From contig NC_079886.1 in assembly GCF_029227915.1 (NCBI RefSeq), positions 2,046,001 to 2,110,000 on the forward strand: a DNA stretch of 64,000 nucleotides. The letters are read 5' to 3'. The notes under the pieces are model-generated. The model searched no databases. It saw only the letters and a program-made list of their open reading frames with translations, and was not told the DNA's origin. A program made the position numbers and the translations under genes. This DNA is from Hydractinia symbiolongicarpus. Its lineage: Eukaryota; Cnidaria; Hydrozoa; Anthoathecata; Hydractiniidae. Positions 1 through 12,530 of the stretch are shown one piece after another (positions within the stretch are counted from its first letter, which is position 1; each line of letters begins with the position of its first letter).

Positions 1-2250
1 CTGGGTACTTCCTTTGTATAGTTTTGACCATACGGGCCGAGTACCGGATTTACGGGAAATCGCGGGTTTTCGTTTGCCGGCGATTAAACTTCTTTTATTC
101 AGCGTCTCATCAAAAATGAAAATATTTTCAAAAACTACAAGTCTCATGCGTTTTAGTGGTGATAAAATAATTTAAAAAATCGTTCGGGAAATGAATTTAC
201 TCCCTGGGTACTTTCTTTGTATACTTTTGACTCTGCGGGCCGAGTCCGGGATTTACGGGAAATCGCGGGTTTTTGTTTGCCGGCGATTAAACTTCTTTTA
301 TTTAGCGTTTCATCAAAAATGAAAACATTTTTAAAAACTACAAGTCTCATGCGTTTTAGTGGTGAAAAAATAATTTAAAAAATCGTTTGGGAAATGAGTT
401 TTCTCCCTGGGTACTCTCTTTGTATACTTTTGATTATACGGGTCGTGTCCGGGATTTACGGGAAATCGCGGGTTTACGTTTGCCGGCGATTAAATTTGTT
501 TTATTTAGTGTCTCATCAAAAATGAAAGTATTGTTGAAAACTACAAGTCTCATGCGTTTTAGTGGTGAAAAAATAATTTAAAATATCGTTCGGGAAATGA
601 GTTTACTCCCTGAGTACTTTCTTTGTATACTTTTGACTATACGGGCCGAGTACCGGATTTACGGAAAATCGCGGGTTTTCGTTTGCCGGCGATTAAACTT
701 CTTTTATTCAGCGTCTTATCAAAAATAAAAACATTTTTAAAAACTACAAGTCTCGTGAGTTTTAGTGGTGAAAAAATAATTTAAAAAATCGTTAGGGAAA
801 TGAGTTTACTCCCTGGGTACTTCATTTGTATAGTTTTGACCATACGGGCCGAGTACCGGATTTACGGGAAATCGCGGGTTTTCGTTTGCCGGCGATTAAA
901 CTTCTTTTATTCAGCGTCTTATCAAAAATAAAAACATTTTTTTAAAACTACAAGTCTCATGAGTTTTAGTGGTGAAAAAATAATTTAAAAAATCGTTAGG
1001 GAAATGAGTTTACTCCCTGGGTACTTCCTTTGTATAGTTTTGACCATACGGGCCGAGTCCGGGATTTACGGGAAATCGCGGGTTTTCGTTTGCCGGCGAT
1101 TAAACTTCTTTTATTTAGCGTTTCATCAAAAATAAAAACATTTTTGAAAGCTACAAGTGTCATTCGTTTTAGTGGTGAAAAAATAATTTAAAAAATCGTT
1201 CGGGAAATGAGTTTACTCCCTGGGTACTTTCTTTGTATAATTTTGACTCTGCGGGCCGAGTCCGGGATTTACGGGAAATCGCGGGTTTTCGTTTGCCGGC
1301 GATTAAACTTCTTTTATTTAGCGTTTCATCAAAAATGAAAACATTTTTAAAAACTACAAGTCTCATGCGTTTTAGTGGTGAAAAAATAATTTAAAAAATC
1401 GTTTGGGAAATGAGTTTTCTCCCTGGGTACTCTCTTTGTATACTTTTGATTATACGGGTCGTGTCCGGGATTTACGGGAAATCGCGGGTTTACGTTTGCC
1501 GGCGATTAAATTTGTTTTATTTAGTGTCTCATCAAAAATGAAAATATTGTTGAAAACTACAAGTCTCATGCGTTTTAGTGGTGAAAAAATAATTTAAAAT
1601 ATCGTTCGGGAAATGAGTTTACTCCCTGAGTACTTTCTTTGTATACTTTTGACTATACGGGCCGAGTACCGGATTTACGGAAAATCGCGGGTTTTCGTTT
1701 GCCGGCGATTAAACTTCTTTTATTCAGCGTCTTATCAAAAATAAAAACATTTTTGAAAACTACAAGTCTCATGAGTTTTAGTGGTGAAAAAATAATTTAA
1801 AAAATCGTTAGGGAAATGAGTTTACTCCCTGGGTACTTCCTTTGTATAGTTTTGACCATACGGGCCGAGTACCGGATTTACGGGAAATCGCGGGTTTTCG
1901 TTTGCCGGCGATTAAACTTCTTTTATTCAGCGTCTTATCAAAAATAAAACATTTTTTTAAAACTACAAGTCTCATGAGTTTTAGTGGTGAAAAAATAATT
2001 TAAAAAATCGTTAGGGAAATGAGTTTACTCCCTGGGTACTTCCTTTGTATAGTTTTGACCATACGGGCCGAGTCCGGGATTTACGGGAAATTGCGGGTTT
2101 TCGTTTGCCGGCGATTAAACTTCTTTTATTTAACGTTTCATCAAAAATGAAAACATTTTTGAAAACTACAAGTGTCATTCGTTTTAGTGGTGAAAAAATA
2201 ATTTAAAAAATCGTTCGGGAAATGAGTTTACTCCCTGGGTACTTTCTTTG
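1..2250 (+). repeat. 5-mer higher-order repeat, period ~1016 bp
   Basis: Variant combinations at 153-840 recur 1016 bp later. The rare TTTTGACTCTGCGGGCC occurs near 226 and 1242, and ACGGAAAATCGCGGG near 661 and 1677. The second copy has a one-base deletion in an A run near 1944. The pattern fades near 2250, where a TTTAGGGAAAATC subtype replaces the expected monomer. Confidence 0.85.
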
Positions 2251-3074
2251 TATAATTTTGATTATACGGGCCCAGTCCGGGATTTAGGGAAAATCGCGGG
2301 TTTTCGTTTGCCGGCGAATAAACTTCATTTATTTAGCGTCTCATCAAAAATGAAAACATTTTTAAAAACTACAAGTCTCATGCGTTTTACTGGTGAAAAA
2401 ATAATTTAAAAAATCGTTCGGGAAATGAGTTTACTCCCTGGGTACTTTCTTTGTATACTTTTGACTATACGGGCCGAGTCCGGGATTTACGGGAAATCGC
2501 GGGTTTTCGTTTGCCGGCGATTAAATTTGTTTTATTTAGTGTCTCATCAAAAATGAAAATATTGTTGAAAACTACAAGTCTCATGCGTTTTAGTGGTGAA
2601 AAAATAATTTAAAATATCGTTCGGGAAATGAGTTTACTCCCTGGGTACTTTCTTTGTATACTTTTGACCATACGGGTCGTGTCCGGGATTTACGGGAAAT
2701 CGCGGGTTTTCGTTTGCCGGCGATTAAACTTGTTTTATTTAGCGTTTCATCAAAAATGAAAACATTTTTAAAAACTACAAGTCTCATGCGTTTTAGTGGT
2801 GAAAAAATAATTTAAAAAATCGTTCGGGAAATGAGTTTTCTCCCTGGGTACTCTCTTTGTATACTTTTGATTATACGGGTCGTGTTCGGGATTTACGGGA
2901 AATCGCGGGTTTTCGTTTGCCGGCGATTAAATTTGTTTTATTTAGTGTCTCATCAAAAATGAAAATATTGTTGAAAACTACAAGTCTCATGCGTTTCAGT
3001 GGTGAAAAAATAATTTAAAATATCGTTCGGGAAATGAGTTTACTCCCTGAGTACTTTCTTTGTATACTTTTGAC
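840..3074 (+). repeat. 11-mer HOR, copy 1 (period 2234 bp)
   Basis: This matches 3074 onward at an offset of 2234 bp. Shared rare variants include GAAAGCTACAAGTGTCATTCG (near 1147 and 3381), ATTTAACGTTTCATC (near 2129 and 4363) and TTTAGGGAAAATCG (near 2284 and 4518). Before 840 the two copies differ (TACTTCATTTG against TACTTTCTTTG), which sets the left limit. Confidence 0.85.
2495..2522. other. Second monomer dyad, AATCGC / GCGATT (example)
   Basis: AATCGC at 2495-2500 and GCGATT at 2517-2522, with a 16-base spacer that includes GTTTTCGTTTGCC and abuts the GCCGGC palindrome. This dyad lies in the best conserved part of the monomer and survives in most copies. It could be a protein site with dyad symmetry; no binding factor is known to me for it. 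Confidence 0.7.
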
Positions 3075-5510
3075 TATACGGGCCGAGTACCGGATTTACG
3101 GGAAATCGCGGGTTTTCGTTTGCCGGCGATTAAACTTCTTTTATTCAGCGTCTTATCAAAAATAAAAACATTTTTTTAAAACTACAAGTCTCATGAGTTT
3201 TAGTGGTGAAAAAATAATTTAAAAAATCGTTAGGGAAATGAGTTTACTCCCTGGGTACTTCCTTTGTATAGTTTTGACCATACGGGCCGAGTCCGGGATT
3301 TACGGGAAATCGCGGGTTTTCGTTTGCCGGCGATTAAACTTCTTTTATTTAGCGTTTCATCAAAAATGAAAACATTTTTGAAAGCTACAAGTGTCATTCG
3401 TTTTAGTGGTGAAAAAATAATTTAAAAAATCGTTCGGGAAATGAGTTTACTCCCTGGGTACTTTCTTTGTATAATTTTGACTCTGCGGGCCGAGTCCGGG
3501 ATTTACGGGAAATCGCGGGTTTTCGTTTGCCGGCGATTAAACTTCTTTTATTTAGCGTTTCATCAAAAATGAAAACATTTTTAAAAACTACAAGTCTCAT
3601 GCGTTTTAGTGGTGAAAAAATAATTTAAAAAATCGTTTGGGAAATGAGTTTTCTCCCTGGGTACTCTCTTTGTATACTTTTGATTATACGGGTCGTGTCC
3701 GGGATTTACGGGAAATCGCGGGTTTACGTTTGCCGGCGATTAAATTTGTTTTATTTAGTGTCTCATCAAAAATGAAAATATTGTTGAAAACTACAAGTCT
3801 CATGCGTTTTAGTGGTGAAAAAATAATTTAAAATATCGTTCGGGAAATGAGTTTACTCCCTGAGTACTTTCTTTGTATACTTTTGACTATACGGGCCGAG
3901 TACCGGATTTACGGAAAATCGCGGGTTTTCGTTTGCCGGCGATTAAACTTCTTTTATTCAGCGTCTTATCAAAAATAAAAACATTTTTGAAAACTACAAG
4001 TCTCATGAGTTTTAGTGGTGAAAAAATAATTTAAAAAATCGTTAGGGAAATGAGTTTACTCCCTGGGTACTTCCTTTGTATAGTTTTGACCATACGGGCC
4101 GAGTACCGGATTTACGGGAAATCGCGGGTTTTCGTTTGCCGGCGATTAAACTTCTTTTATTCAGCGTCTTATCAAAAATAAAACATTTTTTTAAAACTAC
4201 AAGTCTCATGAGTTTTAGTGGTGAAAAAATAATTTAAAAAATCGTTAGGGAAATGAGTTTACTCCCTGGGTACTTCCTTTGTATAGTTTTGACCATACGG
4301 GCCGAGTCCGGGATTTACGGGAAATCGCGGGTTTTCGTTTGCCGGCGATTAAACTTCTTTTATTTAACGTTTCATCAAAAATGAAAACATTTTTGAAAAC
4401 TACAAGTGTCATTCGTTTTAGTGGTGAAAAAATAATTTAAAAAATCGTTCGGGAAATGAGTTTACTCCCTGGGTACTTTCTTTGTATAATTTTGATTATA
4501 CGGGCCCAGTCCGGGATTTAGGGAAAATCGCGGGTTTTCGTTTGCCGGCGAATAAACTTCATTTATTTAGCGTCTCATCAAAAATGAAAACATTTTTAAA
4601 AACTACAAGTCTCATGCGTTTTACTGGTGAAAAAATAATTTAAAAAATCGTTCGGGAAATGAGTTTACTCCCTGGGTACTTTCTTTGTATACTTTTGACT
4701 ATACGGGCCGAGTCCGGGATTTACGGGAAATCGCGGGTTTTCGTTTGCCGGCGATTAAATTTGTTTTATTTAGTGTCTCATCAAAAATGAAAATATTGTT
4801 GAAAACTACAAGTCTCATGCGTTTTAGTGGTGAAAAAATAATTTAAAATATCGTTCGGGAAATGAGTTTACTCCCTGAGTACTTTCTTTGTATACTTTTG
4901 ATTATACGGGTCGTGTCCGGGATTTACGGGAAATCGCGGGTTTTCGTTTGCCGGCGATTAAACTTGTTTTATTTAGCGTCTCATCAAAAATGAAAACATT
5001 GTTGAAAACTACAAGTCTCATGCGTTTTAGTGGTGAAATAATAATTTAAAAAATCGTTCGGAAAATGAGTTTACTCCCTGGGTACTTTCTTTGTATACTT
5101 TTGACCATACGGGCCGAGTCCGTGAATTACGGGAAATCGCGGGTTTTCGTTTGCCGGCGATTAAACTTCTTTTATTTAGCGTTTCATCAAAAATGAAAAC
5201 ATTTTTAAAAACTACAAGTCTCATGCGTTTTAGTGGTGAAAAAATAATTTAAAAAATCGTTCGGGAAATGAGTTTTCTCCCTGGGTACTCTCTTTGTATA
5301 CTTTTGATTATACGGGTCGTGTTCGGGATTTACGGGAAATCGCGGGTTTTCGTTTGCCGGCGATTAAATTTGTTTTATTTAGTGTCTCATCAAAAATGAA
5401 AATATTGTTGAAAACTACAAGTCTCATGCGTTTCAGTGGTGAAAAAATAATTTAAAATATCGTTCGGGAAATGAGTTTACTCCCTGAGTACTTTCTTTGT
5501 ATACTTTTGA
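3075..5510 (+). repeat. HOR copy 2, with one extra monomer
   Basis: The first ~1.8 kb keeps the 2234-bp offset from copy 1. Farther on, the markers GTGTTCGGG (2883 and 5320) and GCGTTTCAG (2991 and 5428) are 2437 bp apart, so exactly one extra monomer lies near 4.87-5.25 kb. That monomer carries GAAATAATAATT and CGTGAATTACGG variants that recur later in the left block. Confidence 0.82.
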
Positions 5511-6156
5511 CTATACGGGCCGAGTACCGGATTTACGGGAAATCGCGGGTTTTCGTTTGCCGGCGATTAAACTTCTTTTATTCAGCGCCTTATCAAAAAT
5601 GAAAACATTTTTGAAAACTACAAGTCTGATGAGTTTTAGTGGTGAAAAAATAATTTAAAAAATCGTTAGGGAAATGAGTTTACTCCCTGGGTACTTTCTT
5701 TGTATACTTTTGACCATACGGGCCGAGTCCGTGATTAACGGGAAATCGCGGGTTTTCGTTTGCCGGCGATTAAACTTCTTTTATTTAGCATTTCATCAAA
5801 AATGAAAACATTTTTAAAAACTACAAGTCTCATGCGTTTTAGTGGTGAAAAAATAATTTAAAAAATCGTTCGGGAAATGGGTTTTCTCCCTGGGTACTCT
5901 CTTTGTATACTTTTGATTATACGGGTCGTGTCCGGGATTTACGGGAAATCGCGGGTTTACGTTTGCCGGCGATTAAATTTGTTTTATTTAGTGTCTCATC
6001 AAAAATGAAAATATTGTTGAAAACTACAAGTCTCATGCGTTTTAGTGGTGAAAAAATAATTTAAAATATCGTTCGGGAAATGAGTTTACTCCCTGAGTAC
6101 TTTCTTTGTATACTTTTGACTATACGGGCCGAGTACCGGATTTACGGGAAATCGCG
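5511..6156 (+). repeat. About three monomers linking two HOR families
   Basis: Ordinary + monomers with mixed variants (CAGCGCCTTATC, CTGATGAGTTTTAG, GTCCGTGATTAACGG). The last two reappear near 6640 and 6745, so the stretch is related to the next block. No other content. Confidence 0.75.
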
Positions 6157-8446
6157 GGTTTTCGTTTGCCGGCGATTAAACTTCTTTTATTCAGCGTCTT
6201 ATCAAAAATAAAAACATTTTTGAAAACTACAAGTCTCATGAGTTTTAGTGGTGAAAAAATAATTTAAAAAATCGTTAGGGAAATGAGTTTACTCCCTGGG
6301 TACTTCCTTTGTATAGTTTTGACCATACGGGCCGAGTCCGGGATTTACGGGAAATCGCGGGTTTTCGTTTGCCGGCGATTAAACTTGTTTTATTTAGCGT
6401 CTCATCAAAAATGAAAACATTGTTGAAAACTACAAGTCTCATGCGTTTTAGTGGTGAAATAATAATTTAAAAAATCGTTCGGAAAATGAGTTTACTCCCT
6501 GGGTACTTTCTTTGTATACTTTTGACCATACGGGCCGAGTCCGGGAATTACGGGAAATCGCGGGTTTTCGTTTGCCGGCGATTAAACTTCTTTTATTTAG
6601 CGTTTCATCAAAAATGAAAACATTTTTGAAAACTACAAGTCTGATGAGTTTTAGTGGTGAAAAAATAATTTAAAAAATCGTTAGGGAAATGAGTTTACTC
6701 CCTGGGTACTTTCTTTGTATACTTTTGACCATACGGGCCGAGTCCGTGATTAACGGGAAATCGCGGTTTTCCTTTGCCGGCGATTAAACTTCTTTTATTT
6801 AGCGTTTCATCAAAAATGAAAACATTTTTAAAAACTACAAGTCTCATGCGTTTTAGTGGTGAAAAAATAATTTAAAAAATCGTTCGGGAAATGAGTTTTC
6901 TCCCTGGGTACTCTCTTTGTATACTTTTGATTATACGGGTCGTGTCCGGGATTTACGGGAAATCGCGGGTTTACGTTTGCCGGCGATTAAATTTGTTTTA
7001 TTTAGTGTCTCATCAAAAATGAAAATTTTGTTGAAAACTACAAGTCTCATGCGTTTTAGTGGTGAAAAAATAATTTAAAATATCGTTCGGGAAATGAGTT
7101 TACTCCCTGAGTACTTTCTTTGTATACTTTTGACTATACGGGCCGAGTACCGGATTTACGGGAAATCGCGGGTTTTCGTTTGCCGGCGATTAAACTTCTT
7201 TTATTCAGCGTCTTATCAAAAATGAAAACATTGTTGAAAACTACAAGTCTCATGCGTTATAGTGGTGAAAAAATAATTTAAAAAATCGTTCTGAAAATGA
7301 GTTTATTCACAGGGTACTTTTTTTGTATACATTCAACTATACGGGCCGAGTACCGGATTTACGGGAAATCGCGGCTTTTCGTTTGCCGGCGATTAAACTT
7401 CTTTTATTCAGCGTCTTCTCAAAAATGAAAACATTTTTGAAAGCTACAAGTCTCATGCGTTTTAGTGGTGAAAAAATAATTTAAAAAATCGTTCGGGAAA
7501 TGAGTTTACTCCCTGGGTACTTTCTTTGTATAATTTTGACTATACGGGCCGAGTCCGGGATTTAGCGGAAATCGCGGGTTTTCGTTTGCCGGCGAATAAA
7601 CTTCATTTATTTAGCGTCTCATCAAAAATGAAAACATTTTTAAAAACTACAAGTCTCATGAGTTTTAGTGGTGAAAAATGATTTAAAAAATCGTTCGGGA
7701 AATGAGTTTACTCCCTGGGTACTCTCTTTGTATACTTTTGATTATACGGGTCGTGTCCGGGATTTACGGGAAATCGCGGGTTTTCGTTTGCCGGCGATTA
7801 AACTTCTTTTATTCAGCGTCTTCTCAAAAATGAAAACATTTTTCAAAACTACAAGTCTCATGCGTTTTAGTGGTGAAAAAATAATTTAAAAAATCGTTTT
7901 CAAAATGAGTTTATTCACAGGGTACTTTCTTTGTATACATTCAACTATATGGGCCGAGCCAGGGATTTACGGGAAAAACGGGTTTTCGGTTGTCGGCGAT
8001 TAAACTGCCTTCATTCGGCGTGTCATCAAAAATGTAAACATTTTGAATACTACAAGTCTCATTCGTTCTAGTGGTGCAGAAATATTTTGAAAAATCGTTC
8101 GGGAAATCAGTTTACTCCCTGGGTACTTTCTTTTATACATTCGACTATACGGCCAAGTTTGGGATTTACAGGAAATCCCGGGTTTTCGTTTGCCAGCGAT
8201 TAAACTTGTTTTATTTAGCGTCTCATCAAAAATGAAAACATTGTTGAAAACTACAAGTCTCATGCGTTTTAGTGGTAAAAAAATAATTTAAAAAATCGTT
8301 CTGAAAATGAGTTTATTCACAGGGTACTTTCTTTGTATACATTCAACTATACGGGCCGAGTACCGGATTTACGGGAAATCGCGGGTTTTCGTTTGCCGGC
8401 GATTAAACTTCTTTTATTCAGCGTCTTCTCAAAAATGAAAACATTT
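6157..8446 (+). repeat. 12-mer duplication, copy 1 (period 2429 bp)
   Basis: This stretch recurs at 8586-10875 with a constant 2429-bp offset checked at several points. Both copies include a TACTTTTTTTGTATAC variant, a CGCGGCTTTTCG variant and a divergent GTGCAG monomer. I noticed single-base differences such as GAAAAAATAAT against GAAAAATTAAT (near 6865 and 9294). Similarity stops where copy 1 has TTTTTCAAAAC and copy 2 has TTTTTGAAAGC. Confidence 0.9.
8006..8110 (+). repeat. Divergent monomer subtype D (example)
   Basis: This subtype has TCATTCGGCGTGTCATC, ATGTAAACATTTTGAATAC, CTCATTCGTTCTAGTGGTGCAG and AATCAGTTTACTCC in place of the common forms. It recurs near 10435, 15510, 16525, 17125 and 17940, and as an inverted form with CTGCAGCACTAGAACG near 23300, 24315, 39720, 40732, 41745, 42757 and 43567. 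It forms part of several HOR units and is present in both orientation blocks, so it predates or has crossed the inversion. Confidence 0.85.
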
Positions 8447-8585
8447 TTCAAAACTACAAGTCTCATGCGTTTTAGTGGTGAAAAAATAATTTAAAAAATC
8501 GTTTTCAAAATGAGTTTATTCACAGGGTACTTTCTTTGTATACATTCAACTATATGGGCCGAGCCAGGGATTTACGGGAAAAACG
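8447..8585 (+). repeat. Tail between duplication copies, with recombinant monomer
   Basis: This 139-bp piece has no counterpart after copy 2. Its left part is of the type GGCCGAGCCAGGG...GAAAAACGGGTTTTCG, normally followed by GTTGTCGGCG. Here the sequence switches to TTTGCCGGCGATTAAACTTC, so a crossover took place inside the monomer near 8586. Confidence 0.8.
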
Positions 8586-10875
8586 GGTTTTCGTTTGCCG
8601 GCGATTAAACTTCTTTTATTCAGCGTCTTATCAAAAATAAAAACATTTTTGAAAACTACAAGTCTCATGAGTTTTAGTGGTGAAAAAATAATTTAAAAAA
8701 TCGTTAGGGAAATGAGTTTACTCCCTGGGTACTTCCTTTGTATAGTTTTGACCATACGGGCCGAGTCCGGGATTTACGGGAAATCGCGGGTTTTCGTTTG
8801 CCGGCGATTAAACTTGTTTTATTTAGCGTCTCATCAAAAATGAAAACATTGTTGAAAACTACAAGTCTCATGCGTTTTAGTGGTGAAATAATAATTTAAA
8901 AAATCGTTCGGAAAATGAGTTTACTCCCTGGGTACTTTCTTTGTATACTTTTGACCATACGGGCCGAGTCCGGGAATTACGGGAAATCGCGGGTTTTCGT
9001 TTGCCGGCGATTAAACTTCTTTTATTTAGCGTTTCATCAAAAATGAAAACATTTTTGAAAACTACAAGTCTGATGAGTTTTAGTGGTGAAAAAATAATTT
9101 AAAAAATCGTTAGGGAAATGAGTTTACTCCCTGGGTACTTTCTTTGTATACTTTTGACCATACGGGCCGAGTCCGTGATTAACGGGAAATCGCGGTTTTC
9201 CTTTGCCGGCGATTAAACTTCTTTTATTTAGCGTTTCATCAAAAATGAAAACATTTTTAAAAACTACAAGTCTCATGCGTTTTAGTGGTGAAAAATTAAT
9301 TTAAAAAATCGTTCGGGAAATGAGTTTTCTCCCTGGGTACTCTCTTTGTATACTTTTGATTATACGGGTCGTGTCCGGGATTTACGGGAAATCGCGGGTT
9401 TACGTTTGCCGGCGATTAAATTTGTTTTATTTAGTGTCTCATCAAAAATGAAAATTTTGTTGAAAACTACAAGTCTCATGCGTTTTAGTGGTGAAAAAAT
9501 AATTTAAAATATCGTTCGGGAAATGAGTTTACTCCCTGAGTACTTTCTTTGTATACTTTTGACTATACGGGCCGAGTACCGGATTTACGGGAAATCGCGG
9601 GTTTTCGTTTGCCGGCGATTAAACTTCTTTTATTCAGCGTCTTATCAAAAATGAAAACATTGTTGAAAACTACAAGTCTCATGCGTTATAGTGGTGAAAA
9701 AATAATTTAAAAAATCGTTCTGAAAATGAGTTTATTCACAGGGTACTTTTTTTGTATACATTCAACTATACGGGCCGAGTACCGGATTTACGGGAAATCG
9801 CGGCTTTTCGTTTGCCGGCGATTAAACTTCTTTTATTCAGCGTCTTCTCAAAAATGAAAACATTTTTGAAAGCTACAAGTCTCATGCGTTTTAGTGGTGA
9901 AAAAATAATTTAAAAAATCGTTCGGGAAATGAGTTTACTCCCTGGGTACTTTCTTTGTATAATTTTGACTATACGGGCCGAGTCCGGGATTTAGCGGAAA
10001 TCGCGGGTTTTCGTTTGCCGGCGAATAAACTTCATTTATTTAGCGTCTCATCAAAAATGAAAACATTTTTAAAAACTACAAGTCTCATGAGTTTTAGTGG
10101 TGAAAAATGATTTAAAAAATCGTTCGGGAAATGAGTTTACTCCCTGGGTACTCTCTTTGTATACTTTTGATTATACGGGTCGTGTCCGGGATTTACGGGA
10201 AATCGCGGGTTTTCGTTTGCCGGCGATTAAACTTCTTTTATTCAGCGTCTTCTCAAAAATGAAAACATTTTTCAAAACTACAAGTCTCATGCGTTTTAGT
10301 GGTGAAAAAATAATTTAAAAAATCGTTTTCAAAATGAGTTTATTCACAGGGTACTTTCTTTGTATACATTCAACTATATGGGCCGAGCCAGGGATTTACG
10401 GGAAAAACGGGTTTTCGGTTGTCGGCGATTAAACTGCCTTCATTCGGCGTGTCATCAAAAATGTAAACATTTTGAATACTACAAGTCTCATTCGTTCTAG
10501 TGGTGCAGAAATATTTTGAAAAATCGTTCGGGAAATCAGTTTACTCCCTGGGTACTTTCTTTTATACATTCGACTATACGGCCAAGTTTGGGATTTACAG
10601 GAAATCCCGGGTTTTCGTTTGCCAGCGATTAAACTTGTTTTATTTAGCGTCTCATCAAAAATGAAAACATTGTTGAAAACTACAAGTCTCATGCGTTTTA
10701 GTGGTAAAAAAATAATTTAAAAAATCGTTCTGAAAATGAGTTTATTCACAGGGTACTTTCTTTGTATACATTCAACTATACGGGCCGAGTACCGGATTTA
10801 CGGGAAATCGCGGGTTTTCGTTTGCCGGCGATTAAACTTCTTTTATTCAGCGTCTTCTCAAAAATGAAAACATTT
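8586..10875 (+). repeat. 12-mer duplication, copy 2
   Basis: Second copy of 6157-8446 at +2429 bp. Near-identity over almost 2.3 kb shows recent amplification as a block of many monomers. Confidence 0.9.
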
Positions 10876-12530
10876 TTGAAAGCTACAAGTCTCATGCGTT
10901 TTAGTGGTGAAAAAATATTTTAAAAAATCGTTCGGGAAATGAGTTTACTCCCTGGGTACTTTCTTTATATACTTTTGAATATACGGGCCGGGTACCGGAT
11001 TTACGGGAAATCGCGGGTTTTTGTTTGCCGGCGATTAAACATCTTTTATTCAGCGTCTTATCAAAAATAAAAACATTTTTGAAAACTACAAGTCTCATGC
11101 GTTTTAGTGGTGAAAAAATAATTTAAAAAATCGTTCGGGAAATGAGTTTACTCCCTGGGTACTTTCTTTGTATAGTTTTGACCATACGGGCCGAGTCCGG
11201 GATTTACGGGAAATCGCGGATTTTCGTTTGCCGGCGATTAAACTTCTTTTATTTAGCGTTTCATCAAAAATGAAAACATTTTTGAAATCTACAAGTGTCA
11301 TGCGTTTTAGTGGTGAAAAAATAATTTAAAAAATCGTTCGGGAAATGAGTTTTCTCCCTGGGTACTCTTTTTGTATACTTTTGATTATACGGGTCGTGTC
11401 CGGGATTTACGGGAAATCGCGGGTTTTCGTTTGCCGGCGATTAAACTTGTTTTATTTAGCGTCTCATCAAAAATGAAAACATTGTTGAAAACTACAAGTC
11501 TCATGCGTTTTAGTGGTGAAATAATAATTTAAAAAATCGTTCGGAAAATGAGTTTACTCCCTGGGTACTTTCTTTGTATACTTTTGACCATACGGGCCGA
11601 GTCCGGGAATTACGGGAAATCGCGGGTTTTCGTTTGCCGGCGATTAAACTTCTTTTATTTAGCGTTTCATCAAAAATGAAAACATTTTTAAAAACTACAA
11701 GTCTCATGCGTTTTAGTGGTGAAAAAATAATTTAAAAAATCGTTCGGGAAATGAGTTTTCTCCCTGGGTACTCTCTTTGTATACTTTTGATTATACGGGT
11801 CGTGTCCGGGATTTACGGGAAATCGCGGGTTTTCGTTTGCCGGCGATTAAAATTGTTTTATTTAGTGTCTCATCAAAAATGAAAATATTGTTGAAAACTA
11901 CAAGTCTCATGCGTTTTAGTGGTGAAAAAATAATTTAAAATATCGTTAGGGAAATGAGTTTACTCCCTGGGTACTTCCTTTGTATAGTTTTGACAATACG
12001 GGCCGAGTCCGGGATTTACGGGAAATCGCGGGTTTTCGTTTGCCGGCGATTAAACTTCTTTTATTTAGCGTTTCATCAAAAATGAAAACATTTTTGAAAA
12101 CTACAAGTGTCATGCGTTTTAGTTGTGAAAAAATAATTTAAAAAATCGTTCGGAAATGAGTTTACTCCCTGGGTACTTTCTTTGTATAATTTTGATTATA
12201 CGGGCCGAGTCCGGGATTTAGGGAAAATCGCGGGTTTTCGTTTGCCGGCGAATAAACTTCATTTATTTAGCGTCTCATCAAAAATGAAAACATTTTTAAA
12301 AACTACAAGTCTCATGCGTTTTACTGGTGAAAAAATAATTTAAAAAATCGTTCGGGAAATGAGTTTACTCCCTGGGTACTTTCTTTGTATACTTTTGACT
12401 ATACGGGCCGAGTCCGGGATTTACGGGAAATCGCGGGTTTTCGTTTGCCGGCGATTAAACTTCTTTTAATCAGCGTCTCATCAAAAATGAAAACATTTTT
12501 GAAAACTACAAGTGTCATGCGTTTTAGTGG
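10876..12530 (+). repeat. Monomers without a clear local HOR
   Basis: About eight + monomers of mixed subtype. The monomer at about 11510-11707 closely resembles those near 5027 and 6456 (GAAATAATAATT). A monomer near 12190-12330 repeats the TTTAGGGAAAATC subtype seen near 2284 and 4518. Nothing other than satellite is present. Confidence 0.75.

Noticed and set aside
8590-10875. Second orientation switch or insertion at the 2429-bp duplication boundary
   Set aside because: The orientation stays the same and the sequence remains in monomer phase; it is a direct tandem duplication with a recombinant monomer at the join.
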